Origin: Drosophila miranda
Lineage: Eukaryota > Arthropoda > Insecta > Diptera > Drosophilidae
Direction of reading: 5' to 3'
Length of the DNA stretch: 64,000 bases
Assembly (NCBI RefSeq): GCF_003369915.1
Contig: NC_046673.1
Coordinates: forward strand, 24,171,718-24,235,717
Shown in pieces: positions 49,667 to 60,498 of this stretch. Within the stretch, counting starts at the first letter, position 1; each line of letters opens with the position of its first letter. Position numbers and translations under genes: made by a program. The notes under the pieces are model-generated. The model did not search any database. It saw nothing but the letters and a program-made list of their open reading frames with translations, and was not told the origin of the DNA.

Positions 49667-51559
49667 CTAATAAATTGCATTTCAAGAATATCATGAGTAT
49701 TGGCAGTCCATCTCTAGCTATGGTAGATGCTTCAAGGGTCCATCTCTAAGTCGCTCAGACGCATCTCCATCTCCACATATCGCTCTCTTCCTCTCTCTTT
49801 CTATCTCTCTCTGGCAGTCTGTGTGTGTGGTGCGGTGTGGTGTGTGTCCTGCCAGTTGATATGTCCTGGCTCTAAGGATGCTTTTAACCAAACAACAGCC
49901 AGGGATAACAGCAGGGGCAACAACAAAAATGCTCCAACAACTTAAGCTTAGCAATGACAGTGGCGTGAAAGTGGCCAAACGAGAAGAGAGAGAGGAGAGT
50001 GGAGAGAGGAGAGAGGAGAAAGGGGTGCGAAGGAGAGAGAGCCATATAGAGGATAAGCGCAAAAACGGAGACAATGCGGAAAATTGTAAGACACTAAAAT
50101 TGGCTAAAAGGACTCAACAGCCAAACAGGAAGGACAGGCAGTAGTATGTTGATGCTGTGCCACCCCACACCCCCGCTCTGCTTGCAACACCTCCTTCTTC
50201 CCCAGTGCCACACAACCACCTCCTGCCTTCTGCTTTGGGGGCTCTTTGAGGGAAGGAACTCATAAAAGTGAGCAACAAATTTCATTGTTTATAGCCAGGC
50301 TTCGGCTACATGTGTGTCTCCCTGTTTCTTACTCTCCCCTCTCGCACTCCCACTCCCTCCCACTCTATCTGTTTCCCTTTCTCCGCGTGTCTTTGTGTTT
50401 TGCAATTTGCTTGCCATAATGCCGGGCCATTTTGTGTTAGGACCCTGCCCCTGCCCCTACCCCTGCCCCTGCCCCTGCCACCACTCGCAGCACTTATGCT
50501 TCTTCAGACCTCGACTTGTGCCTCCCATAAATAAAAATTAGTTTCACTTTCATCTGGCACTTTCACTTTCACTGGTTTTTCTTTGGGAAAACTATTTCGA
50601 AGAGAGAGTATTTTTGTGGAATTTCCTTGGATTTTTCCCCCAACGCTTTCTAGTTCTGCAGACCCGAAAAGAGTCCTCGTTGAAGATCCGAAAAAGCGTT
50701 TGGAAATCTTTACAAGTGAAGTGCGTGCTTCCCATAAACCCGCAAGGATCCTTCAGTTGTAATCTGTTGATGCTCCCTCGCACATGGTTTATTAGAAATT
50801 CATTTTATTACAACTCCCTTCTGCCCCTCCACAATCCCCACCCGCGTGGTGTGGCAAAGCGTGAAATTAAATTTGACTTGCCTCAATATCATTTTCATTT
50901 TCATAGTTTCCCCTCCCCCCACCCTGATGGGGGGCTTGCTGGGAAGGGTTTCTATATAAAATATTCGAATAAAAAGAAAGAAAAAAACAGTGTGCCTAGC
51001 GAAACTATGCACATATATATTTTTTGGCAATTTTTATGTTCCAGAGTTTGGAGATTGTGAAGGAAAAGCTGCGTGCGGAAGCGTAACGAACATTTTTATC
51101 CATGGCCATGGATTTTTACTAGGCCCTTAAATTATATTTTCATTGTTATGTACCTCCCCTCCCCTCCGCTTGCCCTATTGCCCCTTTGCCCACTGGCTCC
51201 CGTCATGTCAGAAATCCTTCAAGCAGGCCACGGGATTGCGCCCATTTGTCCTGCTTGGGGAGCTCCGAGCGACTGGCGACTGGCCACTGAACCCCGAGCT
51301 GCCGAGTGACTATGTCTCCTGGCTCCTGCGAGTCCTGTGGTGGATTCGCGTGGCTGCGTCGTGTGTGGTGTGTTTTCAGCGAGGCGGCTGTGGAAGCAGC
51401 AACAGTTGGTCCCTGGAAGCCACTGCCACTGCCACTGCCACTGGAAGGAGGAAGGAGGAAGGAAAGAATTGGCTTGGGGTTTTGTGGGACTGCCGGAAAG
51501 TTAACCAGAAATGTATTTGAACGAAAAACCCACAAATATATCATATGAAATTTTTGTTA

Positions 51560-51955
51560 CTATGGCTGCGAGTGAGAGCGCGAGCGCGAGTTCTCCGCCG
51601 AGGGCTCTTCATCGGAAGAGGCTTTCCAGTAGAGGGATAAAACGTGCGTGCGTGGCACCTTGACGATGCCCAAGTGAAGCTTCTTCCCGGTCTGTGCACC
51701 GAAGATGAGAATCTCGCAGCATTGGGTCAGCACGATTTCCCCCTGGGGGGTCAGCATTTCCAGCTTTCCAAAGAGTTTCCCCTTGACACCGCTCTTAGCG
51801 GACAGGCCGAGCTCAATCATCTTGCCGAAATATGGAAGTATATTTAGGTAGCCCAGACCAAGCTGCTCCGCATTGACGTCAACCCGCTCTGGGATGTTGG
51901 GGATTATTTCAAAAAGCGGCTTGTACATCGCATCACTCTCGTCTGAAAAATTCAT
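51560..51955 (-). CDS. Sm/LSm-fold protein with SR-rich tail, NAA38-like, 131 aa
   Basis: The ATG at 51955 opens 131 residues. An acidic N-terminal extension (1-40) leads into an Sm-like fold. 'GKMIELGLSAKSGVKGKLFG' at 44-63 gives strands 1 and 2, 'GEIVLTQCCEI' at 72-82 matches the Sm1 'N-h-h-L-x-x-x-x-E' strand, and 'LHLGIVKVPRTHVLSL' at 93-108 matches the Sm2 pair. The 'VKVPR' core is shared with the 13.8 kb gene and (as 'VKVSR') with the 61.1 kb gene. The tail reads 'SRSRSHSQP'. A start further upstream at 52015 would run through the intron acceptor and is rejected. The 5'UTR intron 51965-52100 has donor AAG/GTATGT and a pyrimidine-rich TTTTGCAG acceptor. The fold suggests an RNA-binding or NatC-accessory role; function is unknown. 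Confidence 0.75.
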   Translation of the reverse strand: MNFSDESDAMYKPLFEIIPNIPERVDVNAEQLGLGYLNILPYFGKMIELGLSAKSGVKGKLFGKLEMLTPQGEIVLTQCCEILIFGAQTGKKLHLGIVKVPRTHVLSLYWKASSDEEPSAENSRSRSHSQP

Positions 51956-52032
51956 TTTGCGTGTCTGCAAAAGGAAAAGCAAGAATACGATAATTAGCAC
52001 TCGATATATTACCATATATAGGATGCACTACA

Positions 52033-52079
52033 GCTATATCTATATCTATATCTATATCTATATCTATATCTATATCTAT
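52033..52079. repeat. (TATATC)n repeat in a 5'UTR intron
   Basis: About eight hexamer units inside the predicted 136-base 5'UTR intron of the minus-strand LSm-like gene. Variation in copy number would change intron length directly. Confidence 0.9.
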
Positions 52080-52101
52080 GGGTGTAGCGGAAATACATAC
52101 C

Positions 52102-53255
52102 TTCTTGTTTAGAGTTGAAAAATCAGCAAAGTTTTTCCTGGACTATGTGTATCTCCGACAAACACTGATAGGTTTCTGTGTATGCCTCTGTTCAGTGTTC
52201 AATGACAACTATTTGACAGCAATGGAAACTGCTACTATATCAAAATATGGCTTGCTGTTTTGCTACACTAACAAAACTCCACTGAGAGAAGAATCACAAA
52301 AATATAAAACAAGACATAAAACACTTTAAATAAATACTATACATTAACTTTTGTTGGAAATATATTTAATTCAAACATAAAAATGTTTAATTTAATAACA
52401 ACTTAACCCAAGTAGCTACTACCCTGCCACGTTCCGAACCGGAAACACGCCACACTTCCGTCCCCTCCATCGTCACTTCATCTCCTCCCCCTCTGGCAAT
52501 GCAAGCCAATACCGTGACTTGTGTTACCCAGCCACTTTACAGCCATGACTGCTAATACACATATGTAGATAAGCAGTAGGCGCCACACTTATTCTAGAAT
52601 GTACCATTTCAAAGGTATAAACACAATAAAAACAGATCTCTCATTTGAGAGACTGTCATCACAAAGGCTGAAAGGTGTTTGTTTGACAGCCCAGGACTTT
52701 CAGCCTACTTCATTGAAAAATACTAAAATCGCGGTTTTCACCATTTTATATACATTTTATCTTGAGACTGAATGGTCTATATCCATATTGTCTATATATT
52801 TAGCTCTACTTCTGCATTGAGAGACTGCCTTCCTTTGGGTTGCCACAAGTAAAATGCCATTTAGCTACATTCTATATGAATATAGTATAAACCCTTTAGT
52901 TATATCTTTCAATCAGATGCGATTTCTTATGGGAAAAGTTCACTTGTGGCAGTGCCACAAAGTCTCTGGCCAACAATCGTTCCTGGCTAATTCACCTTTT
53001 TCTGGGTAAAGGCCCAATTAAATGCAAATTTACCAAATATTAAATTTTATTGTCAAGATGAGAATTTTGCCAGCGATTTTCCTCTCTGCCCCGCCTGTTG
53101 CTCTGCCACACGCTGGATACATTTTATTAAACACAAAAAACCGGCTAGAAAGCTAACCAGAAAGATAACGGCGCATCGCAGGTGAAATACCCTTCAAAAA
53201 AATTCCTTCTTTTTCAATTGAAACAACATTGGTCGGTGGTCATCAGCTGCGATGA
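52102..53255. other. Spacer between two minus-strand genes
   Basis: Should hold the 5'UTR exon and promoter of the 131-residue gene, near 52101 and above. No further coding exon is visible; short open frames lack splice or start support. Confidence 0.45.
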
Positions 53256-53260
53256 GGACA

Positions 53261-54273
53261 TCATTTGCATGTGAATTCTATTTCGATTTTGTCCTTATTT
53301 TTAATCACCTTTGGCCCCTGCTGTTGCTTGTTGAACCGCAGTCCTGTCTGCTCTTCGATATCCTTGATGCGGACACGATGCTCGCTCAAACATCCCACCG
53401 TATCGGTATGGCCATTTTTGATCACGTATGCCTCGATGGCCACTGGCTGAACATCGCCGCCGGGCCCCTGCGACTCCTCGATGATCAACACCTTGAAATA
53501 GTGCGACGGCACAGGCACGGGCATGGAGGCGTTTTTACACTCCCTGTACTCCAGCCAAGATTTATCGGTGCCGTGGTTTTTGGGTGTGAAAATGGGACCC
53601 GTGTAGGTGTACAGCGACCCGCACTTCTGGGTCTTCAATGTCACATACCGCTCCAGCTCCTGCCAGATCGGACGCGTGAAGGCTCTGCCAATCTCCGCGC
53701 AGCCACCGGTCAGCAAAAAGACATCGGTGTATCGGAGACACTCAGGCGCATCTGGCGATGACCCGGCGCGGAAATGCTCGCAAATCCACGTGGCGCTCTT
53801 CGTTTCTATGCCACGCGACATTATGTAGTCCTTGTGCACCAACAACTGCTCGACACTAGGCAAGCCGTACTTGAGAATATCCAGCACATTCGCCAGGGGG
53901 GGCTCCTCCAAGCCCATTTCCTCCTTCGGTTTCGGCAGCAGAAACTTGATAAGTGGCTTGACTCGATCGCATATCTTGTCCTTCAGCCCCACCGGACGGC
54001 TCCACAGTCTAGCCTCGTGATTGGTGCTGAATGTCGAGAGCTGTTGGGTTGAGGTTGTGATTGGAGGTTATTCCCCATGCACACCCATACCATGCCTGAG
54101 GGGCAAATACTCACCACAGGATACAGCTTGCGGCGATTGTGATACACATACGGATCCCTCTTGATCACATCGAATAGATTATTGATGGATGTCTCCTGCT
54201 GCAGAAAGGCACCGAAAACGAATGCCGCCACTCCAACCGAGGCGTACAAGGCAATATCTTGTGGTTCTGGCAT
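53261..54273 (-). CDS. EndoG-like (DNA/RNA non-specific endonuclease family) protein lacking the DRGH active site, 312 aa
   Basis: Exon 1 is 54273-54115 (53 codons) and exon 2 is 54040-53261. The 74-base intron (GTGAGT donor, AACAG acceptor) is phase 0, giving 312 residues. Residues about 8-27 form a hydrophobic segment like the mitochondrial anchor of EndoG. The nuclease domain is recognised by 'KYGLPSVEQL' at 110-119, 'WICEHF' at 138-143, 'VFLLTGG' at 160-166, 'IWQELERY' at 178-185 and 'YTGPIFTPKN' at 199-208, all in EndoG order. Between 143 and 160 only about 16 residues remain where EndoG proteins have about 50, and the DRGH(M/L)A catalytic motif is absent. The later Asn-Asn-Leu-Glu of EndoG is Gln-Glu-Leu-Glu. 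The frame is nevertheless fully open. This resembles the Drosophila testis EndoG-like (Tengl) class; exact orthology is not established. Confidence 0.82.
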
Positions 54274-54584
54274 TGTCTGTCGTCTTTAATGGTTTACTGT
54301 TCTAATATATTTTTGAAAAAGTAAATGTTTTTCCGTGCGGAGAGGTTTTATTTATGAGTATTTGCATAGTCCAACGTTGAATAAGTTTTAAAACAAAGCC
54401 TACTCTGGCGTTGAGAAACTATGTAAACGAAACTGAGAGTCCCTTTTGGCTGAGTCCCTTTCATTCCTTTGCACAATCAATCTCTCTCTCTCTCTATCTC
54501 GAACACCAACAAGTTGTGTATATATTGCGGTGGGACACGGACAATGCATCTCTCAATTGCTCGACTGTGTTCAGGAAAAGACTA

Positions 54585-54660
54585 TGCAATACCAGGATGT
54601 TGCACTAGGGACCAAAAAGCTGTTCTTTGGCGGGGTTTCTATGACGCCCAACAGAGTAAC
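54585..54660 (+). repeat. Dispersed repeat copy B (matches 1.9 kb)
   Basis: Plus-strand partner of the minus-strand copy at 1866-1940, upstream of the EndoG-like gene and in opposite orientation to it. The shared block is 'agggaccaaa' to 'tatgacgc' with only scattered changes. Downstream is a short repeat around 'gttaacagcctgttac'. Confidence 0.5.
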
Positions 54661-54699
54661 GGTCCAGGTTAACAGCCTGTTACTTCTCACGGGGACCGA

Positions 54700-56560
54700 T
54701 CTGCATTAACAGCCCGTTTACAGCACACTGGAACCGCCCCCTGACAGCGCTCGCTCTCACGATCCACACGCCTCTTGAGCGGCCCCCTAGCCGTGAACTA
54801 CTGAATTATAACGATTATGTTATATATACATACATACATATGTAAGTATATAGATGTATCACCAACCGACTCCTCGGAGCACTCCTACGAGCCCAGCCAT
54901 TCAGCCAAAGTTTTCTCTCTTTTGGCTACAAAATTCCTCACAATTCGAATGTACCCTCTGCAAAGGTACACAAAATTTGGCAAAAAATACATACATATGT
55001 AAATACATACAAATATAAGATGGTGAGACGAGACGAAACAAAATAAAAGCGACAAAAAGCACACGGAGTGAAGGAAACGAAATTGTTGCCGTTGGACAAT
55101 ACGATAAAATTGAAATCTAACGAAAATAGAACCGAAAATAGTGCAACACAAAACAAAACAAAAAATAGAGTTTCTATTTGCTTTGCTTTCGCTCTCGACT
55201 CCTGGCTTACTTTTTTGCTAGTTTTTGTTTTTGCAAAATTAATATAAATTTTAAATATGCAAAAATATTGGGGATACTCGTGCAGAACTCCACGCCAGAG
55301 AGGGATCCAGAGGTGCTAGAGAGCTGGTTATATAACAATAATATGAAAAAGGCCGACAAAATACTTTAACAAATACCAAAAACCGACATTTTACCAACTG
55401 CATATTACGTTATGCATATTTCATTTATGCCCAAAACAAATACACAATGCAGGACCCACAGGGACCCCCGGCCGCACCAGGGGGATCGAACTGGGCCTTG
55501 CCCGGTTCCGACGGATTATTCCCCGATAACAACAAAAACTTCGGATACTCTACGTGGCAGGTATCCCAAAGTGCACTCATTATTCAGAATCCTTTTCATT
55601 CGCCCAATTAACAGAAAACCGTCTGGAGATCACATGCAGCTTTGGGCCTCTCTATGGGAATATTCTGTAGTGCCATAAACCGATGGTTTTTCCTTCTAAA
55701 CCATGCGAGAGATGCACCCACGTTTTGGCAGGGCATACGGGCATTGCAACTGCATCTGCATCTGTCGGCATTTTTGCATTTAATGCCATAAAAGTTTATC
55801 TGCAAATGTGTCGCTGTGTGTGTGTGTGTGTGTGTGTAGGGAATTGCTACTTTTATTTTCAGTATTTTAATTAAATAAAAATTTATTTGTTTACACACAC
55901 AGACAGACGGACAGGCAGACGGCCAGACGGACAAACAGACAGAGAGCCATAGTCTGGGGCAGGAAGCGGGGACGGGGACGGGGACAGAAGGCGAATCAAC
56001 GAACTTAATTGAGACCATTTTGTGCAATTTTGCTCTCGTTTACATTTCTCCAACTCCACTCTCCACTCTCGACTCCCGACTCTCGGCTCTCGGCTCTCGG
56101 CTCGACTACGTCCACACTTTACTTAATTAATCACACAAAAAATGAAGGGAAGGAGGGAGGGTGGAGGGACGAAAGCGCCTGGAGAGGCGGCAAAAACATG
56201 TAAATTGGTAAAGGAATTTATCCCACAATTTATGGTAGAAAAATCCTATAGCTGGGACCACTCTACTTTCATTTTCGAATAGCGGGGAAAGCAACAGCTT
56301 CCTTCTCTCTACATATGTACATCCATTTAAATGTGTGCTCAGGGCTTAGCCCTTTAAGCACAGGGTATCCACAAGTCGATCCACTCACCTGGCCTATTCT
56401 CGCGGGCTTTGTTTATATGCATTTCTATAAATTTGAACCACTTCTGTTCCGGTTTTTAAATGTCAGGCCAAAACTTACATTTCGAGCACATTTCCGGAGT
56501 GCAAATGTTTTTTTTTCCCTGGGTTTATGGTCTCGTTTTTCGCTTCTTGTTTTTGCCAAG
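54700..56560. other. Intergenic, no gene seen
   Basis: A TG run lies near 55816-55837 and CA/AG-rich stretches near 55893-55940. GC-rich sequence at 55450-55570 has balanced composition but no recognisable protein or splice signals. Confidence 0.45.
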
Positions 56561-56569
56561 ATAAACATA

Positions 56570-56902
56570 TCAAAAAATGTTTAGTTTTATCCGAAAATAA
56601 ATTGCAAAAATGTCAGTACCCTTACGGAGGGTATTGCGATTCTGAGAGGTTGTTTTTACATTTATTCCACGGTTTCTTGTATCGAGTTTCGCGACTATCC
56701 TTGCGGGGTGATACAAATCGAAGAGCCAAGAGAAAGGAATTATTTTTTGTGTCTCCTTGATGGCCATGCCGTGCAGGAATCGGCGACAGACCTCCGCAAA
56801 GGGTAGTATCTCGAGCTTCAGATACCTCGATTGACCGAGAAACCTTCCCGTGTCTGGATCGTCGGGGACGCTTGCGAGGACTTCAAGTTCATCAGATTCC
56901 AT
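56570..56902 (-). pseudogene. LSm-family copy truncated by repeat DNA
   Basis: The ATG at 56902 directly follows a TTACAG acceptor, as in the 61.1 kb gene. Residues 1-51 align closely with that gene: 'SVPDDPDTGRF' against 'SIPDDPDTGRF', 'QSRYLKLEI' identical, 'RRFLHGMAIKET' against 'RRFLHGVAVKET'. After codon 51 (about 56750) similarity stops abruptly. The remaining 59 codons are unrelated sequence that leads into a GTACCCTTACGGAGGGTA inverted end of the kind found in nearby dispersed repeats. The Sm1 'GDVVMEDCVE' and Sm2 'GIVKV' strands are therefore missing and the Sm fold cannot form. It is probably a pseudogene; a transcribed chimera cannot be excluded. Confidence 0.65.
56616..56749. repeat. 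Inserted repeat fragment in the 56.9 kb LSm copy
   Basis: Foreign sequence begins where homology to the 61.1 kb gene ends. It contains TACCCTTACGGAGGGTA, a palindromic end like those at 11.7, 57.1 and 60.5 kb. Confidence 0.45.
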
Positions 56903-57078
56903 CTGTAATCGAGAATAAAATAGTTCAGTCAATGGGCAAGCTCCGACTTGTGAGTACACAAACAAAATAAATTTATTTTCACGAAAAGGTGGAAAAGGTG
57001 GGTAAACAAAGAAAAATCCAACAATAAGAACAACTGATTTATTCAGAGAACACTTCATTAAAAAGCAGACTTGGGTTT

Positions 57079-57157
57079 AATTCGGCCATACTCAAGATTC
57101 TGTAAATCATTAATTTGTGTAGTACCCTTGAGTGTTTCTTGAGTACGACTGGAGATG
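57079..57157 (-). repeat. Upstream flank duplicated with 61394-61470
   Basis: The sequence 'aattcggccatactcaaga' at 57079-57097 recurs exactly at 61394-61412, and 'cttgagtacga' followed by 'tgg.gatg' at 57138-57157 recurs at 61451-61470. Both pairs lie at comparable distances upstream of the two minus-strand LSm copies. The unit duplicated is therefore genomic and includes non-coding upstream DNA, not just a retrocopied transcript. Confidence 0.7.
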
Positions 57158-57181
57158 AAAGGGTATCTAAGGCTTCGACTT
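57120..57181 (-). repeat. Dispersed repeat end (GGGTATCTAAGGCTTCGAC)
   Basis: Contains 'gtacccttgag' and, 40 bases on, 'agggtatctaaggcttcgac'. The latter is matched in reverse complement at 61698-61719 and in related form near 60692 and 11762. Confidence 0.45.
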
Positions 57182-58550
57182 CAGTAGTAGCTCTTGTTTC
57201 ATATTTTGTTGGCACTTCTTTCATTTTTGCAGTATCACAGAAAATGAAAATAAAAACTAGTAAAGGAAGAGGTTAGCGGGAAGAGGGGCCTGCAGGGGGT
57301 CTGGCTATGGGTCTGTGTTTGATGTTGTTATCGCTGGCGTTGTTTTTGTAGTCGTTGCTTCTGACAAAACGTTTCAATTAGTGCGATTATTACATAAGCA
57401 ACAAAAGCTACCCGAAAATCGTTTTTGTCGCCTGCAATTTGTTTCGTTTGTTTCGCCCTTCTCCTCTCCCCGTTTGACCGTGTTGTAAGTGTTTCAGTGT
57501 TTATTTGTTAGGCGTTTGACGCTTATAACTCACTCTACCTCTCCGTAGAGTGGGTCTCCTCCGGTGGAGGGAGACCTTCCGAAAGCGTATCCATACAGAA
57601 ACAGATACGTATCATTACTATAGATGCTTTCAGATGCTTTTAATGATGCGACTTGAAAAAAGCAAGAAAAAGGAGGACCCATAGGCAGCGACGGACACTA
57701 CGCAGCGTAGCAAACCGTTATTCATTCAATTCGTATGTGCTGATAGCGTGGTCCGTGAGCAAAAGAGAGTCGTCTCAGCCGAGTGTGGCGCGGTAGTGTT
57801 GGTGTCTGTGAGAGAGAAGCGGAAGGAAGATCAGAAAGGAATTGTTGAGGGAGGGAGAGCAATAGAATAAATCGCTAGCTACTTCACCCATAAATACGTA
57901 CATACGTTGTTAATTTACTTGTGAGCACCATGCATACATACATACATCATTCGTATGAACATACCTGCATACATATACATACATAGGCAGACATAAGTAG
58001 TATGTAAATGTTTCATAAACAATTAAATGCCTGAATTTCGTGCTGGTTTATGTTTTTCTTTTGGCCCAAGAAGTCGGAATGCCCGTGTGGGGCGGGACCC
58101 CTGATCTCCGATCTCCGATCTCCGATCTTCGGCCATGCCGTCGCGATGGTGGGCATTGTATTGTATCCATTACACTGCTGCTGGCTCTGCTGCTGGATCT
58201 GCTGGCGGCTCTTATGCAATGCAGCAGCAGCAGCAGCACTCTCTTACTGCCGCTGCCTCTGCAGCACTTGCAGCTTGTGCCGTTTGCAGCGCTTTCGCTG
58301 CCTCCGCCAACTCTCGACGAGCTTTGGGCTTGGAGTTGCTCTCCCGCTGCTGCCGTCTCTGCCGACTTGGCACAGTGGGCACGATTGGCAATGCGGTGGT
58401 GAGAAAATCACATTAAAGCGCGGCTCGGTACTGCTTCCATGGTGTATTGCAGGTTTGAAAAACGGTGTGTAGATACTAGGATTAGTTTTTAGTTAATTTG
58501 TACTCATTTTTCAAACAAATTTGAATACGCTAAGCCGCTATTCGACTGCT
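57182..58550. other. Intergenic with GC-rich, repeat-rich part
   Basis: A near-perfect hairpin lies at 57553-57576 (GGTCTCCTCC, three-base loop, GGAGGGAGACC). Short ATAC/TACA repeats occupy 57895-58000. From 58130 to 58410 the DNA is GC-rich with CTG/GCC repeats and is open in several frames on both strands, giving alanine- and leucine-rich translations that do not resemble a known protein. Confidence 0.4.
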
Positions 58551-58554
58551 TTTA

Positions 58555-58641
58555 GGTTCGATGGCTTCCACTGTGCCCGCAGTCCGGTTCGGGCCGCCCC
58601 GCCTCGCGCTGCCACGGCCGCTGTCGACGCAGTCGCCGCCG
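58555..58641 (+). other. Candidate small coding exon
   Basis: The acceptor-like TGCTTTTAG ends at 58555, an ATG follows at 58561, and 27 GC-rich codons run to a GTAACT donor at 58642. The encoded piece begins MASTVPAVRF and is proline/arginine-rich. Nothing downstream was recognised as its continuation. It could equally be chance. Confidence 0.2.
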
Positions 58642-58775
58642 GTAACTACCTACATAGCTTTTTTAAGTTTAAACAATTTGGTCGCCGCTTAGTTCTCTTT
58701 CGCGTGCGCCAAAACCCAGTAACCAGGTAGCCCGGCGCCAAAATCATATATTCCCCAGCGGTCGCGGCGCCACGA

Positions 58776-58968
58776 CCATATCGTTATAGAACTGTTTTCG
58801 ATATCGAACATCGAATCAAATTGGTTTTCGAACTCGGTTTCGGTTTCTTTCGTGTGCTATTGATCTGAGTTTTCGATTTCGGTTACCCTCGCAGTGCTAT
58901 ACATACATCCACTCTTTAAACTAATTGATTGATTGATTGACCGATTGATTATCGAGCCGCGTGAAAGT
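58776..58968 (+). promoter_or_regulatory. Promoter-like stretch with possible 5'UTR exon
   Basis: TATCG at 58776 and CGATATCG near 58799 resemble the DREF/BEAF-32 motif group. A leader-like, stop-rich stretch follows with repeats of 'tttcgg', and GTGAGT at 58969 is a strong donor. This is what a first non-coding exon of a gene extending rightwards would look like. No coding exon for it is recognised in the window. Confidence 0.3.
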
Positions 58969-58969
58969 G

Positions 58970-60490
58970 AGTTTCAGTTTCGGTGTTTGTTTTTACCATT
59001 TACATTGCTGGTGTGATTTCTGTGCTGCATTCCGAATTACAAATATTTTTTGGGAAACATTTTTCAAATTTTCAAATTTGTTTCAATGTGTATTTTCTTA
59101 TGTGGTTATTTGTGTTGTGTTGGGCAACTGTAGAGCTGTAAAGCTGTAAAGCTGCGAAGCTTAACCCCTGACTGACCCTCCGACATATTGGGCAAGAGTG
59201 CGTGCTGAAGCTGAAGCTGAATACATGTGTTGAAAATGCGTTGAAAACTAAATGATTTGTCCATGAAAATCCCCTACTATCCATAAGTTATACGAAGAAT
59301 AAATCGCTGGTTTTTCCTTAAAATCCCAATCCAAAAACATGTTTCAACACTCAATTGGGTTATTAATGGGTTTTCATAAATTCAGTCTTGACCCCAAAGC
59401 AACCCCACCCCGATCAGGTTTTCCTTGGTCCAGTTCGGGGTTCGACGGGTGCGCCGCGATCTGCGTGTATCATGGGAAATTTCAATACAAAATCCATCGA
59501 AATCTTCAACTGAACGGCCTTGAGGTCCAACCGAAATGCCGAAAGATCAACAAAAACAAAATTCCACACACAATCAAAAAATCCACACAGAAATAAGAAA
59601 TAAGCAAATAAATAAAAATGTTCAAAAGGTTGATTTTTGGCGGATTCCGAATCGGTTTCGAATGGGTAATGGGTCTCTCGTTTGCAGAAGACGGACCCGG
59701 ACCGACGGCCGTCGGGGAGGGGTAGACGAGACATCAACTGTAACCGAAACCGAAACCGAAACCGAGACGGCGACGCATGCGCAGCGGAGTGTAAACAATT
59801 TTGACCCAATTGTCGAGCTCCACTTGCCTCACCGCTCCCCTCAGACCCACAGACCCCACAGACCCCACAGACTGTGTGGCAGATTGACGTGTTCGCCTTC
59901 AGAGTTTATGCAGTTGCCCCCAAAGTGCCCCCGGGGCTGCCCCATACTGCATTCGATTATGCAACAAGCGAAAGACGCAATATGCAGTTGATAGGGCTCA
60001 CATAAGGTGGGGAAATACTGAAAGAGCGGGGAAAATTCTGAGTTATAAAGTTCATTTTGGCACCCGAAAACAATTTAAGCCAATTACCAGCTAATTGTTG
60101 GCATAGAAACTCCCACAAACTGGTCCCCCCTCCCAAAATGGTGGCCAAAAATAGTTTCAATTGATGAAGGCGCCAATTGACTGCTAATCAAAGCGCAACA
60201 AAACCTGGCCAAAAGCAGAAACGACCCTCGGGCCATCAATTACCACCTGTCAATGTTGGATCCGTCTGAACCTCTTACCGGTTTCCATTTAGGGCCTGCA
60301 CTGACCAATTGGCCCAAAGAATTTGGTCAATATTAATGAAGAAAACCGCCAAAACATCCAGAGTGTTGGGCAAGACCCATGCACGACCTTGTCGTTTTGT
60401 GTGGGCTGTTTTTGTTTTTATTTTTCGGTTTGTATGAAAGTCAAGGTCGAGGTTTATGTGTTTCACATTCCCATTTGATGTTTGTCGTTG
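58970..60490. other. Intergenic or intronic DNA, no exon recognised
   Basis: If the promoter-like stretch at 58.8 kb is real this would be intron. It includes ACCGAA units near 59741-59768 and 'gacccacagaccccacagacc'-type short repeats near 59843-59870. Acceptor-like TTTGCAG at 59683-59689 has no convincing exon behind it. Confidence 0.35.
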
Positions 60491-60498
60491 ATAGTTTT

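Larger units (their letters stand above)
45000..51550. other. Intergenic, no gene seen
   Basis: Contains the structured segment at 45080-45300, a GGGGCT array at 45648-45683, a CAG tract near 45746-45775, a TG run near 47075-47099, a GGCGGCAA array at 48344-48384, an ATGT/ACAT palindromic run near 48604-48640, the CGATA motif cluster at 49592-49666 and CCCCTG units near 50445-50480. A weak poly(A) variant AGTAAA at 45034-45039 may end the lipase transcript. Confidence 0.5.

Noticed and set aside
51956..52015. Upstream in-frame start for the 131-residue LSm gene
   Set aside because: It would translate through the TTTTGCAG acceptor and intron. The ATG at 51955 lies just inside the exon.
53690..53750. 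Hidden intron carrying the DRGH segment of the EndoG-like gene
   Set aside because: The frame is continuous and no GT...AG pair spans a missing exon here.
58048..58402. Long minus-strand open frame in the GC-rich block
   Set aside because: At least three frames are open here because of CTG/GCC repeats. No known domain, and no convincing splice context.
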